A stretch of 64,000 bases of DNA from Acanthaster planci (Eukaryota; Echinodermata; Asteroidea; Valvatida; Acanthasteridae), in the NCBI RefSeq assembly GCF_001949145.1, contig NW_019091362.1, forward strand, positions 3,796,519 through 3,860,518, given 5' to 3'. Below, piece after piece: positions 28,001-43,000 of this stretch. The notes below the pieces were generated by a model. It was given only the letters and a program-made list of their open reading frames with translations, ran no database searches and was not told the origin of the DNA. Within the stretch, counting starts at the first letter, position 1; the number at the start of each line of letters is the position of its first letter. The position numbers and the translations under genes were made by a program.

Positions 28001-31000
28001 GCTCCACCAAATGTGAACTCCAGAGGGCAACATTTTTGGGAATAACTATCGATACAAAACCGATGACAAAAACAGGTCGCTCGATAAATATTGTATGATG
28101 TACATAGCTCATGTCTGGTTCTTTAATCATTGTTGCTGGGCTTGAAAGTTGTGCTAACCACAGTGGACCGTTCTCCTTTTGTTATCATGGTAACTAATGC
28201 CGGCTAGTGGCTAGCAAATTCTGACTGACTGTCAGTACAACAGCCAGTGTTGTATTTGAGTCCATCACAAGTCCCTTCACAAGGTCAGTCATAAGTAACG
28301 GGGTGAACACTGACAACGGAATGCTTCTGTCACAGCTCATTTGAACAGCTTTTGAACTGGCTAAAGACAGAATGACTTGTGATGGACTTGCCGGGACTTG
28401 CAGGGACTTTTGATGGACTCGAGTACAGCAACGACAAGAGCAAAAGAATAATCCACCATGTGTGAAAAGTTGTAGCTGTCAAAGCAACTAATGCTAATGA
28501 TAAAATGTGGCTCCTGCTTGAAACTGATGGGGCAAACACATACATATTTTGAGACATAACCTGTCAACAACCAATGGACCTTTCCCATGAAATATGCAAA
28601 TAAGGCAGGGGCATGTGCATTACTACCACTGGTTGGCAAAGTTGCTTGAATCTATGATGCAACAATACAAATATCCATGCGCGCCTCACTATCGCCATTT
28701 CTGTACTAGCATAGCTTGACATGAGTGCCAAACTTAAAGACAAGGAATTGTTAATTTCCAACTTCAGGACACTGAAAACTTCACTTAGTTTCAAGAAAGA
28801 GTGAAGCTGTGATATGGTTTTNNNNNNNNNNNNNNNNNNNNNNNNNNNNNNNNNNNNNNNNNNNNNNNNGATTGACCGTCAACGCTCCAGGTTATGGTTT
28901 CTAGCAGCTTGCCTACACTGCCGACAGTGTTGACGGCTGCACTTGCCAACCAGAGGTAGTAGCGCGCATGCGCCCGTCTAATTTGCATATTTCATGGGAA
29001 ATGTCCATCGAAGGTTGATTCTGGAAACTCTGGCTACTTATACAAATAGTAGGCAATGTAAGACATTGCCGTATAGGAGATCCATACTCACTCAGTATTG
29101 ATGGGCATAGAGCCTCTCCTTTTTGGCTTCAGCACCATGTTGGCCTGGTTGCGCACGCTGACCCTGATGATACTGGGTGGCAGCCTGCATGGTTCCCCGT
29201 CTACCTGGACAGGTATCATTGCATTGGTGATGACTTTGGCTTCCCGGCATTGGCAGATCCGCTCACCATGACCTCCAACATACAGGGCAGCCTGTGTAAA
29301 CAACCAAGCAAATTTCTTTAGGCCCTGTGATGTGACATGAAGGGTTTGGCCAGTTCAGTATTTCACAAAGTAAAATCAGTTGAGAACGAAGGAAACTTGA
29401 ACATTATTCAGTGTGTGTGAGTTAATATGCGGCCATGCTGATCAGGCTGATCTCGCATGCGGTCGTTGCTGCTCTCAAATGATCTTTGAGGGCTATCATT
29501 TTTTACATGTGCTATTGGAATAACAAAGTGGCTCACTAAGTAGGGAGTTAAACTAAACTACATATGAATGCTGGACTAAAACCACCTCTCATTATGATAG
29601 AAATATTGGTCAATGTGGACAATGTGTTAGATTAACCCCTTCACTCTGGGAACCGTTGACAGCCGTAGCTTTGTGTAAGGATTAGTGCGTACCACACATA
29701 CATTCTATTATCATGCACCTGCGGTTTCAATGTGGGCCTGCTGCTGGACAGGGCTTTGCATACTGGGCATACCGTAGCCCAACAGTCACGGTCAAAAGAA
29801 TCCTGCTGTTAAGGGGTTAAAACCAGTTAGGAAAAGAACCCACCATGACAAACATATCTTTGCTGCTGGGCCAAGGGGTATGTAAATGATGAGTGAAATC
29901 TTGGGGTACTTGGCTCAAGACACTGCGCATATGACATCTGTACATTTACGGTTAGGCAGAGGGAAACTTGCCGTGTATACTTACAATTTGTGAAGGTGTG
30001 AAGCCAATGACTTCCAGGAATCCATCGTCGTGTCTCTGCTGTTCAAAGGTATGAACACTGGGGTTGCCCCACGGTGTGGTCCCACCTCCATACCTGGAGA
30101 AAAAAAGAATATAACAAAATCAAGCATTTCAACATAGAAAAATGGAATCCATAAACCCGGAGGCAGTGGAGGCAGCTTTACTAGGATTGAGCACAGACTA
30201 TAATCCGTTAAAATCTGGCTTCACTTCTTGAAGAACCTGACTTTGGTTAATATGTTCGTTCAGACTGAGTGCTGTTACATTGGCTCAAACTCTTTATGCA
30301 TTCATAATATATCTTAAATTTTCAGAGGCACAGCAGATATCCGGAAGGTGTAGCCGTGTCTGGGAATAATATTTATGCCTATGGAATACAATGGCTAGAG
30401 GCTGCAGCCACTACCCATAGAGGAGTGTGTTACTGTAAGCCACAGCCAGTTGTTTCAGACAAGCCTATATTCTTCATAGCAAATCCAAATAAGTATGCAA
30501 ATGTCACCAGGACTTCACACATCATATCTTCCACCTTCCTTTGTACATCAAGAACTTTGCGCCGTATGTTTATATCCCACAATGCTTACCACAGCTTTTG
30601 TACGCATTTAGGTTTTGTTACATAACTGGCATGGAGGGGTTCTTGGTCACATGACAAATGAATGCTACCAGAATACGATAACTGACAAAACGTTTCACCG
30701 TGCTCTTAAATTTGAGGCAAGGGTATGTTTTGGTCAGTCGCTGATGCCTCACTGGCCGGCGAGGTATTGCACAAGTGGGTGCCCTCTTGCATGTCAGAGT
30801 GGTGCCATTTCATTCACCGCTTCAAGTTCTGGCTGCTAAACGCTCATCAGCCATTGCAACTAGAAACCCTGCCACTTACTTTGGTATGTTGAGAAAAAGT
30901 ATGCAGTGAACTCTTAACTCCTGTATCCGGCTGGTGTGGTCGACGCCATCGCACTCTAACGTGATTTGTTTGGTCAAGTCTTTGGAGGTTCGTTTCAGGA

Positions 31001-34000
31001 GATCTGTGCCCCCTGCTCGGGCATAGTACATCCTGTTTCGGAATCGGCTGTTAAACTTCTCTGGGTTAGCCTCTGCAAAGAACAACAAACAACAACGTCT
31101 AACTGAAATTGGACTGATTTAATTTTTGAAGTGGTTCCCCCCGTGATGTTTCAGACCAACGAGTGATCAGATGAGGTCAGGGGGTTGGGGGAGGTGGAAA
31201 TTCCAAGACTGGACAGTGTTTTTCTAATTTTGAAGGGTACACATGAGAAATGAAAAAAAGCTAGGTGAGGCCAAGCAGGTGGTCCGAGGAAAAGTTGCTT
31301 GCCCATGTGATTAGTATCTAGAATCTGGGTCTAAGATAAAGTTTTGCAGAATTCAGGAGTCAGGATCACAACTCAAGACATCCAAACTCCATACACAGAC
31401 TCAGTGCTCCTCAGAATAAGCTTAACGGAATGGCCATGGCAGTCGTGGCCTGATGAAAATACTCCAGTCCAAAATTCAACAGTAAAACATCGATGTGTAA
31501 TCAATTTCTTTACAGCCGCAAATGTTCATTTTCACCTTTCTCAGGGTTCCTGCACCTAAGGGACAATTAAATTCCATGACTTTTCCCTGACCAAATTATG
31601 AAAATCCATGACCAAATAACTCAATTTCTTGGACTATTCAGCCTTTTATGTTGCAAATACAATCACAGATTTTATGCGCTTATTTCTAATAGAAATCGCA
31701 CAGTGTTTTATGACTTCCATGACAAAACCACGACTTTTCCATGACTTTAGTCATTTTTACAAAGTTGCAAGACGTTTCCAGGCATGAAAAAGGAAAAACA
31801 AATATTCATGACTTTACCACACCGCAGGAACCCTGCTTTCTCTCAAATTTAAATTTGCATTTTTGCGCTTCTCGCCACAACCAATTCCAAATTTTTGACA
31901 CGTAAAACACGCTCTTAGTATCGTAAAGAATCGCACTGCAAGGATGAAGTCCCCTACAAAACACCCAGGAAATTGGCTCAATACACATCTGCAAAAGCCC
32001 CGAGAGACATTGCACCAGAAACAGACCTGAATACAAAAATCTGAAAAACCTAGCCTTGCTTTAAAATTTTACATTGTGAATTTCTGTTCGCAAAATAGGC
32101 TGGTTATGCAACCTCTACAGCTATGTTGAACTATGCATGGCTTTGAATCTTACATATAGAGTAGGATCATTCTAGTAACTGAAACATTCTATATGCACAG
32201 CCCTTTGCAAACAGGTTTGTAGGAACACATCATGCCTAGATTTTTTATTAAACCTGGAATTAATTTCACCTCACTTAATTCACTATCAAGACAAAGTGCA
32301 AGGGGCGAATGCACTGCTGGACTGCCATCCTGAATCACGGCGTCACCAAAAAATCAATACAGATGAGAGTCGCATCGAGTTAGGTGGTGTTGCTGAGGTG
32401 TTTATCTAGTGAACCAGCAACATGAGACCCACCAAGCCCAAGCTGTCTGAACCTTTTTCTCTCTTACCCCTGGATTCGTGGAATTCCAGTGCTGTCCGTG
32501 CGTCAGCACCGAGACTGAAGTAGTTGTTGAATACATCAAGCGGTCCGTTGTTGTCAGCCTCCCGGTCCTCTTTGGTTAGTTCCACGTCTGGATTTTTGTC
32601 CATCGTCAGGTTCCACCTTGGACATGCAGATGATGAAACCATTATCGCAGACTAAAAATACATCTCATTTCCTCTATCGAAATCATCATTTTTCAACCCA
32701 TTTGATGTAAATTACCTCCTACTCAACCTTCTGACCCAACATTCTTTTGAGAACACGCCCGCTAACCTGGGTCAACCGTTGTTTATTTCAAGGAGACGGA
32801 AAGCGTATATATACGGGCAGTTCCATGCAGAGGTTGGAATTTAAATCATGATATTGATGACATCATTATCAATCGTAAGTCACAAACAAAAGGAAATTTA
32901 AAAATAAACAACAACAACCCGAAAACCCACAAGTGAAATGGAAGGGAACGGTGCTACTTATTTCCCCATATTTTTCAAAACCCTCTGTTTTAGATAATAA
33001 TGAGGCACCTGAGTTTTTTTAATAGCGTGGCCAAATTGCCTGCAGGTGAACAAAATTTGAACAATTTAAAGTGGCCACAATGGCAGCATTTTTGATTTGT
33101 TTTCCTTACTCACATGGAATGTCGAAGATTTTAAACTCCACTATATGATTTCAGTTCGTGTCTTTTGACAGGTTCCAAGTTCCATAAATTTTACAGATTT
33201 TTCTAAAAATCGATTACAGAATTTGGATCAGTAGCATATCGCACAGTGCACTGAAACAAAGTGAGCCCACTACAGGGTTCAAAACAGTGACTGAACGGGG
33301 GAGGGGAGGGGAGAGAAAGAAGGGGCGTTTATTTTACCTGTCTAGCTGAGTGACTGGTCCCTCTTCTACTTGTGTAAGAATCTTGGATATTGGTTCATCT
33401 GTGTACCCCTGCAGCAAAAAGGCAGATTTGCAATGTACAATAACAACAGGCCTGGAGAAAGAGACTACTGTTAGATCCGATGTTAACTTTAAACACTGGA
33501 TTCAACCACTAACATTGGATGCCATTTTGAGTTCCTCTTCTTTCTTTTTCAAGCCTAAACCTCTGATGATAATCAACTTCCTTTTCAAGGGCTTTCTGGA
33601 CAGCAGCAAAGGCGCTTTATTTGGGCATCGATTTTTGGCCGTTCTTACCCTTCCCCAGTTCATTGTCCGGGCCAGGTCGTTGCCAGTCCCCAGCGGAAGC
33701 ACAGACACCGGAGGGAAGGGCTTGAATTTCAGCTTGTCGATTTCAGACAGGATCCAGCCCACTGTGCCATCCCCGCCGCATGCTACGATCCGGAGATTGG
33801 GCACCTTCCGGAAAATCTCCAGGCTGGAAGGAAAAGAGAAGGGGGGCATACAAAAGAACAAAAACGATAGGCAGGTGTTGCAATCATGGGCTTTATTTCC
33901 GGGTGAATAACAGGCCTGCAAGGGATGTAAAAATGCTATTTTGATGATTGAATCAGATGAGAGTTTGATGTTATTGACACCTGTTTACACTTTGTTGCTT

Positions 34001-37000
34001 TTAATTAATGATTAAATATTCGCATTCTTTTAAAGTGAAGCAATGTTACAAAATCTGATAATTTACTTTAACTCAGTGAAGTGGCATTCTTACTCCGTTT
34101 AAAAATTGCTGTCGCATGTTCCCACTCACTCCAAAACATGTTTACAGCCAATGGAGGCTGTTTTTCAAACACAGACACTTTGCTATGAGAAAGGAAACTG
34201 CATTTCAGAGCCGGTAAACTGTGACGAGGAAAGGCACAGAAGGAAATGACTGGGTTAACTTACCCCTCTCTTGGTCCACCTTGTGACAAGTCAAACACCT
34301 GCCTGGGATTGAGCAACCACTGGAATTTGGACATCAGCTTGGCCCCCTGAGGACAACGATAAGGGAGTATGAGAGAAAAGCTTGCCCCAAAACACAACTG
34401 CAATGTTTGCATCCCCCAATGGGCAGGGATTGATACGCAGGATTTCCGGAGGTTTGGAACCCTCTGCATTTTCGGTGCATTTCTCCTCAAGCCCCTGACT
34501 GTGGGGAGAGCGTGAAGAGTTATTTTGTTTACAGACATGACAAGCATGGACCGATCTTAAGCCCGTTTTCAGGTGCCTCCTCACGTTGCATGCCTAGATT
34601 TGCCCCACGAAGGGATTTAGGCTGATCCACACTGGACATCCTCTGCAAACAGCCCCACTCTTCGCAGGGAGAATATGGAGTAATTGAGTTGTGTCCATAT
34701 TAGTTGGCTAAGGCAGGGCTATGAAAGCCACTTGGCTAATGGCTACGGCTGAAACTACTTCTCATAGATACATGTGCCATTGCTAGATGTGGCCGTGCGA
34801 TTCTGACGCAGCCTTATTGCACAAGGGATACTTACATGTACATGTACGGAAAGTGACGTATCCATTGCACACTCACCCATGTTTTTATCACAAGAAGATT
34901 CAAAACGTTTTTCCAGGTTCACTACAAGTTTTGGTGCATAGTATTTTGCACCTTCCAGTGCCAGGAATCATGGGGAAAAGTTGAGACTGTGGGTAGCGAG
35001 TCAAAAATAACCCACATTCCTGCTCCAACCACAATAATGACATTCCTGTCAAGTTCCCTCAAGTAATTCTTTTTCCATATATTTGATACTATAAACTTTT
35101 GAGAAACTTTGTGAGTGGTGTGCTTATGTGCTCTCTTGCGTGCACTTGTATGTGTATTGAAGTGTGTAAATATAGATGTTCTGATTTCTTTTTTTAGAAG
35201 TTTATTAATTATGACATGCACTGAATTCGGTCATCTTACCATGAAATAGAACAAGTTAATAATACAAAACATTATTTAGTTTGGGTTTGACAGAAACAAA
35301 GGAGCAGAGGTAAGGTGTACAATTGTGGTCCCCTCAAAACTGCCTAAGTTAGAAGTAGAAGCATGCACCCTGCACTGCTTGAACCAGTGTACCCATGAAA
35401 AAAAATGTGTCTCTCCTTGGCTCCCATAGGCCACACAGCATCCATCAAAGTTCCTGCAGGAACCACCGAATACACAGACATGGCGTACACAACAGACATA
35501 CGAATGGGCAATCTAAAACCAAACACAGATTGAAGGCTCTACATCCCATCAAAGTGGGAATGGGAAGGGCGAGATGAATGCCTGGGAGACAGAAAAGGGG
35601 GGGGGGTTACTGCAAATGGACAAGCCAACTTACCTGATTGCCTCCACTCTTTGGATTGATGAAGACGATGACCGGCTTCATCATGGGTGAGGGTATGGGC
35701 TTGATGATGAAGGGCCTCATCTTGCCCTCTTCCTTCTTGGTGATGGACTTGCGCTTGATGGACGGCTTCTTCTTCTTGCGCTGAGAGGACTTGAAGGAAC
35801 CCTGTCCCCAAATAACAAAGAACAAGTCCCTCCTCTTGACATCAGTGTGTCTTCCCCCTAAAGATTCTAACCCTTACAGAAGACAAATCCTGATTTTCAT
35901 CATGTTGCAACATGAGAAGCTTTGAAGGCACACTCATTCCAGATAACGTATCCAAGGAGACCGTTTTAAGTGTGTCCAAATACATTTCTGTTGCGCAGTA
36001 CAACGAAAACTTCACATATTATCGATCCTCAAAGATCCGTTATTGAGTCATTTAAATATTTCACATGTATGAGAAAACAATAAACAACAAAACTACTTAA
36101 AACCCTCTACCAACATCAGATGGTACTTACATTCATCGATTGCACCTCAAAATCTTATTAATTTCTTCAGATGACAAGTTTTCTCCTGCAAAATGGTTTT
36201 TTTTTTATTCAAACCGTACATCTCTGAGGGAAGTAAAGCTTGGTATCAGTGATAAGGAATTTACCTGCCAATAGGAACCTAGTGAAGATGCTTGTGTCCT
36301 GTAAAACAACAGGATATTCATGTGATATTTAAAGTAGCTTCGTCCACGTTCAACCTCAATCCCACTAACACCAGCTTCATGTCCCAGCTGCATTTAGGTT
36401 ACCTCAAGTCCGTTGGCAGTTTGTGAAAGCTCCTCACGGATTGAGTTCCAATCTACATCAGCCACTGTTGTCCCCCCCTCAGCTCGTAATCCGAGAATTT
36501 TATTCTGACACCAGGAGGGTGGGAAGCTACCGCCATGGAAACGAGGGACATGAACTTACCTGGATTCTCTGCTTGGGAAGTCTGATGATCCAGGACGGTG
36601 GGATGATGATGCCAGCGTGGATTCCTAATGAGCACGGCTCCTCAATTTGTTGCATCATGAAACACGCCACCTTGTTATGATACTACAGAAAAAAGTTAAC
36701 ATTAATACGACAACTGAGCAAGTGTATTATTAGACTGCTGATCTTGAACATCCATAAACTTGACAAGGAAATGAATAAATGACCTCAAGCGGAAAACAAA
36801 GCAGGATTTGATATGTTCTCTAAAGCACACATTTTGTCCTCTATCTTGGCCAAATGTGTTTTGCAAAATGAACGGAAAATTCTGTACAATGGCTTGTCTG
36901 TCTGGTGATAAACGTCCAAAAAGGGAGCTTCAGTGGTAACACCTGCAATCTGTTGCAATTTGCAAATGGCAGCAAGCCCAAAACTTGGACTGGTACCACT

Positions 37001-40000
37001 ATATTACGGCTACATATTGTGACACCACGTAGCCTTAAAATAACTATTGGCCAGCGTTGCTCCCTGATCTTATTTTCGCCATTTATCTCGCTGAATCCTG
37101 CAAATCTACTACTGCGCCGGAAACCAATGGCACATTTTTCGTGCTCCAAGTTTTATCGAGGCCAGAGTATTGTCGCATCTTTTGGGCCCATCCTTCCTCA
37201 AATCTATCTAATCTTCTGTATATGTATCCTCTTGCTGGATTTTGAAGCATCTGATAGGGTTGAGCCCTACCAGATCCAGGAGGCAGAATTCATCCCCTTC
37301 AACATATTCGGTAGTATCGTTGCAATGCATCTTTTCGTAAAGAGTTTTTATTACCAACTTGCAGTTATTTTGAAGTCAAGTTTGTAAAAATGGGACATGC
37401 TGTTCTTGTGCAACATGCATTTTTCCATGTAATCAGGTTATCCAAAAATCCGTACTTTCTCCATCACGAACTCGACGCATGTAGCAAACTTCAAATAACC
37501 ACAACATCAAAACCATATGCTGTATCAAATTGAAACTCCAAATGTTAATAGATATTGAGTGTCTTGCATACCAAGTTTTAAAATGATCAGACACGTGACG
37601 GCTGACTTGGTCCAAATAGACCCGATTCTTTGAGGATTATAGGTTATTTACCTGGGTCTCGACATATACTTACGGCCACTTTGCACCAGGAACAGCTGAT
37701 GGCAATGATCTCTTTCTGTTGGAAAAGCTTCTGCTGGAAGCTCTTGCCACACTGCTTGCACTTGCCGTCTTGCCGCCTCCGATGGACCCAGTGGTGGCGT
37801 ACCACCTGGTTCTCCCTGTAGTTGCGGATGCCAGCATCCCGAAATGTGGGCTTGCACTTGAAGTTTATCTACAAGGGGGGGGGTTGAGGAGGCACAGGGG
37901 AGACAGATATATAGATATATTTCAACCCACTTGTTAACTTCAAACCGCAACTTATTTTTTCCCTTTGCGACCGTCATGGTAAGAGACTGATATTATTCCT
38001 CCTGAATAAATTAAGAATTATTTCCTTTCAAATTTCAAATTATTATCAGTAGATGCTTAACTCCATAGTGGACAAGATTCAAGACAAAATTGGCAGCCAC
38101 TCTGGTAGATTTATAATGAACAAATGAAATTCAAATCCTCGCTGGCCAAGTAATTGAATTTTGCAAGCCAGAGCTGCTTTTAAACAACCTCATTGATTGG
38201 AGAGAGAAGCACTTACTCTTTCTAACTGAAGCATACATGCCGTGTGGACGATAATCTTGCAGGCAGCGCATTTCCGCCGTGATCCTGTTTTCTAGAGAAG
38301 AGGAAGTGAAACTCGCATAAATAACCGCCCATGGCGTGAATCCTTGCCGCTAGGACATGCAAGAACAAGAAGAGATTCACATCCAGGCTCATCTTGAACG
38401 CAAAGCCGCATGCTCCAAAACACTGTTTCCATGCTCATGCCACTTACCAGCCTTACGTAAAACCCTTCCATCAAGGCCACATCCTATTCTTGTGACCAGG
38501 GCTATAAGGTCTAAAGCTTCATCCATTGGAAGTACATTGCCACGTGCAAGACACCAGACTTAATTGTAGCTCTCAGAACCCAATTTGGACAAGGCCCAAC
38601 CTCTTAGTAGGGACCATCTAGATGTGATACAGGTTTTAGAGGTATTTGTAGCTCACATTATGTCTCTCCCTGTTTTGCAGGATTATTCAAACTAATCATA
38701 AATACCTCAATATTTAGAAATGAACACGGCTCAATGAAATAAACACACAAAAATTATTTGGCAATTTTTGTCATCCAGAGCAGTGCATAGGTTGTTACCA
38801 GTAACCAAAGAATATTTCTACAATAGTCCTCATTAATACAGAACACTGCAAATATCCCCTGCACATCTTTGCATGCAAACAAGCCCAAACTCTGCGCTCA
38901 ATACCACCTATTAAAATAAAACTGCCTCGTCTGCTAATTTATTATTTTTTCTTCAGAAAAAGGCACGCAACTGAGTTCACAGCCAGTCACCAGCAAGGAC
39001 AAGCTTCCATTTGGCAAACAAATAGTGCAAGACACTACATGTAGGTGATGATAACTCCGTCTTGCACTACGCGTACGTGTACGTCTCAGGCATTTGAGAC
39101 ACAAATAACCCATAGATGGCCTAGAGCAGAGATATGCAATAATGAACTATTAGTTATTAATGCACTAAAGCGAGACAGCTGTGCACTTCAAAAGGCTTGC
39201 CATTAAGAACCATTATATTGCAGATGGAAGTCCCACGTATATTAGCTGACGAGGGGGCTTACTTCAAACTCGGCTGAAATGTTTCAGGTCAGTCTTTTAT
39301 TGCTTTTCTTCCCCTCCCTGTCGTACGTGTTCAAGTGTTTACATGATGCTACATGTGACAACACAACACCATATGTTGGTAATTAGAGACAGTCTGGTGG
39401 TTTTGGGATCTCTTTTTCCCTTCGTACCTTGGACATATTGAACATCTTTAAACGATTAACATCTGAGAATGTGCCGTGAAACTCATTAAAAAAAAAACCC
39501 TGTACGTTCTTGACAAGGCAGCCACCACAAACATGATCAAATCCCCATGAAGAACGTACATTCTACAGCCATTAACATTAAGTCCAAGGTTGCAATAAGC
39601 TACATGTATGTGCTGCAGGAGCGTTGCTAACTTGCGCTTGGCAACCATTTCTTTTTAATCAACGGTTTACAAGTGCTTGAAGATGCATAGGTAATGTGCT
39701 TTCTCAACCTTCCACAGTGCTACACAGGGGCATTGTACACGCTCTCGTCCAACTTATTGGCATTATTAAGTTGCTTACTGTGCATACCCATGGGGATAGG
39801 AGTATGCCATACATTGTAAGATGCACTAACGCACCTTCTGAAAATAAGCTTCCCGGACAAGTCAAATCAAAGTCCAAGATTCGTAACATATAAAAACAAC
39901 AAAACTGAAATAGTGCGACCACACAGCAGATAACCAGAGAATGAGCATGAACCAGAATTACAAAATGAAACAGAGCGATAAACAAAGTAGAATTACACAG

Positions 40001-43000
40001 ATGGCAATAATGCAGTAACAAATGAAAAAAAAAAACCCAAAAAAACATGGCCATATCAGAAAGCTAATTTTCAGGCTAAAACACGAATAGTTCACTTAAG
40101 AGATGCATTTGGTGCAAAAGAAGGGAAACTATCCACTATCTTGACATGTTTCTGCCCCTGTTTTTTTCACGGTATTCCGACCCCCTACAGCTTGGCCAAT
40201 CACGCGTTGGCACCCTTTGTCCTTGGCACTCTCATTAACATATAATCCATTGCTTCCAATATTTCTCAATTTCTCCTCATCCGCCCTCCCCTTCCCTGAG
40301 GAACTTCCGGGGTTTTTTTTTTGGGGGGGGGAACAATGTCTATTTTGGTCGCTTCTTGAAGGGGCAGATCAACACGTGCACTGTTCTGGTGGAAATGACA
40401 ATTAATTGACGGTGGAAGACGGAGGCATAGTCTGTTTACTCATCAGGTCCACAGCGGATGTCAAGAGATTTTTTTTTTCCTTTAAAACAATTCACTGCCT
40501 CTTGAGAGAGAGGAAAGACATCACTTGAAAGATAATGACCTTTGGATGCTGCATAATTTCCTGAAATAATGAAAATCCCCCATCATCCGGTGACACAGTC
40601 TATGTCACTCACTGTCAATATTTATGCAGCCAACATGACTGTCACAATCAAATATTTCTTGTGTAAGGGCAATAAAAGTAGATATTATAGAAACAATATG
40701 CCATAAACAACACTCGACATCAACAATTTTTACATGCTAGAATCACGTCAGTATCATAAATGGTGCCCTATGCACTTTATATTTGGGAAATGCATGAGTC
40801 ATGGGGCAGAACAATGTTTCCTTTGCAATGACAAGTTTTTAGAAATTTGGGTGATTTTATTTTGAAAATGAAACACACAAACGCACACAAAACCCCAGAA
40901 AATACCAAAGTCAAATGGTTATTGGGCTTATAGATCTCATCCAAATCTCAACATTTTGTGGCAGCTGAGAGGAGTCATAAATCATTAGAAATTAAATGAA
41001 ATCATCCCTACACCGATGTTGCACAGTAACTTGAGGATGTTACATCATTATGACTTAATATGACCCCAATGAGGCTTTCTAGCACTTGCTGAGGATTGCT
41101 CACATCCAGTCAGTCATCACTGCAGACCAAGCACTGCTCAGTAAGGGAAATGAGGGCCCTTTCATAATTAACAGAAATTTAGAAGTTATTTGGTAAAATT
41201 TGATTTGTTGAAAGTTATTTATGATTTTTTTGGGAGATCGTGAAGCTGAAGATGTGACCCGTTTTGAGGAGAATTATTTTTTTGGGCCTTAAAATGCCAC
41301 AACTTAAAAGCACATGCCAATCCAAACCACAACTGAAACTAAACACAGATGCATGTAAAGTATGGCATACATTACCAACCCAAAAAAAGAAGAAAAAAAA
41401 GAAGGAAAAAAAAGAAGAAACAAAAAAAAGAAGAAACAAAAAAAGAAGAAGTGATGGTACATGTACAAAGGGCAGAAGGAGAATGAAGATATCACTAACT
41501 AACATTGTCAACATTGTTGGACCCGATGTCTTGCCAAAATACTCTGTTATAGGAGATCTTTGTACTGTGGTTTCAAGATAAACGCAGGGATGAGGTTTTT
41601 CCCCGTAGCTTATGTTCCTGGCAGCAAAAGCTCATGATTTGGGCCCAAACAGTTTCTTTGCTCTGAATCTTGCCTCCCTTCTCTCATTCCTCTTAAATAT
41701 GGAAGTGGAAATAACCAATCTTGTAAGGGTTGATCCTTTTTAAAGTGCCATCTTTACCCCTCCAAATTCTGGCTCCTACCTCAGAAAAAGAACTAGCGAT
41801 GAACAAGACAGAACAATCTAGAGGAGGAATGCGACCCAAGCTACAGAAACACACACACACAGTACATGTACAACAAACACATATTCAACACAGCTGTACA
41901 TGTGCATGTAGGTAGGTATCACGACCATCAAGACAAGACAACAATGTGCTTCAAGGTGGAACCTTTCAATGAACAATTTGGGGACTGAATTCTTGCCTTG
42001 TTTGACAAGTAAAACAACATTTTTTTGGTTCATCATAGGAAACAAAATCAACTTTGAGAAAGATGTGCCAGATGAAGTTTGTACACAGGTTCTGCCATGA
42101 AATCAAATCAGTGACTCCATGAATAAACTTATGAATCATGTTCAGACACACGACCTTTTTTCATTTAATTCTCTAAAATCTTTCAACACTTTAGGCTATA
42201 TTTTTTTAAGAATGGGCTTCAGGAAACACTTAGCTGTCCTACAGCAATGGTTAAAAAGAAAGTCGGCCTGCCACAGTGAGCAGAATGCCGAGATTTATGA
42301 CCCCTTCACCGATCTGTCTTTTCCAAAATATTATGCATACTGCTGACAAACTAGAGTACACATGAAAAGTACATGAAGGAATTTCATGACTGGGCCTGCA
42401 CTATAAATAGTGCTTGAGAAACCGGCTGTCTATTTTTGGACCTGATGTCAGGCCAGGCTCCACCTTGAAGTACAAACAGGAGTTGGAAACAGTGGATAGA
42501 CACTTACCCAGTACTGACTTACCAAGCAATCCTGCTCACCGACGTAGCAGAAGTCGCCTGAGGCATTGGTCTCCGTCCAAATATGGTCTCCGCTGATTGC
42601 GTTCTCCTGTCAGAGAGGAGCAACACAGGGCCAGGAATAGCATGAGCATGTTTTTTTAATGATTCATGAGCTCACGGGCAGTGGCAGCTCAGAGGTGCTG
42701 CTTTTCTTTCAAATACGACGGCGGATGTTGCAGCTGTACAGGCTGCCTTGGTTACTTTTTTTTTTTGTGGAACACCCGGTGACTTGATTTTCGTGTTTGC
42801 GCATTCCAAAATGTGCATGCATTGTGAAAAACTCAATCTGATATCCGCAGGCCCCATGGGCTGAAAATTGATGACTCATGAATGGAGAGAGAGCCCGCAT
42901 CGGGTATACTACCCGGTTTTACTGATCGTTCCCTCAACCCCCAAATGGAGTGAGAATTCCAAAACAACATTTCACAGTAGTTTTCAACAACATATGAACG

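Noticed and set aside
30095-30120. Rescue of exon 13 by a shifted acceptor or donor
   Set aside because: No other AG or GT within a few bases gives a 109-base exon, and skipping the exon also breaks the frame.
41215-41581. Lys-rich and Phe-rich open frames of about 100 codons
   Set aside because: They translate an A/G tract in a DGK intron.
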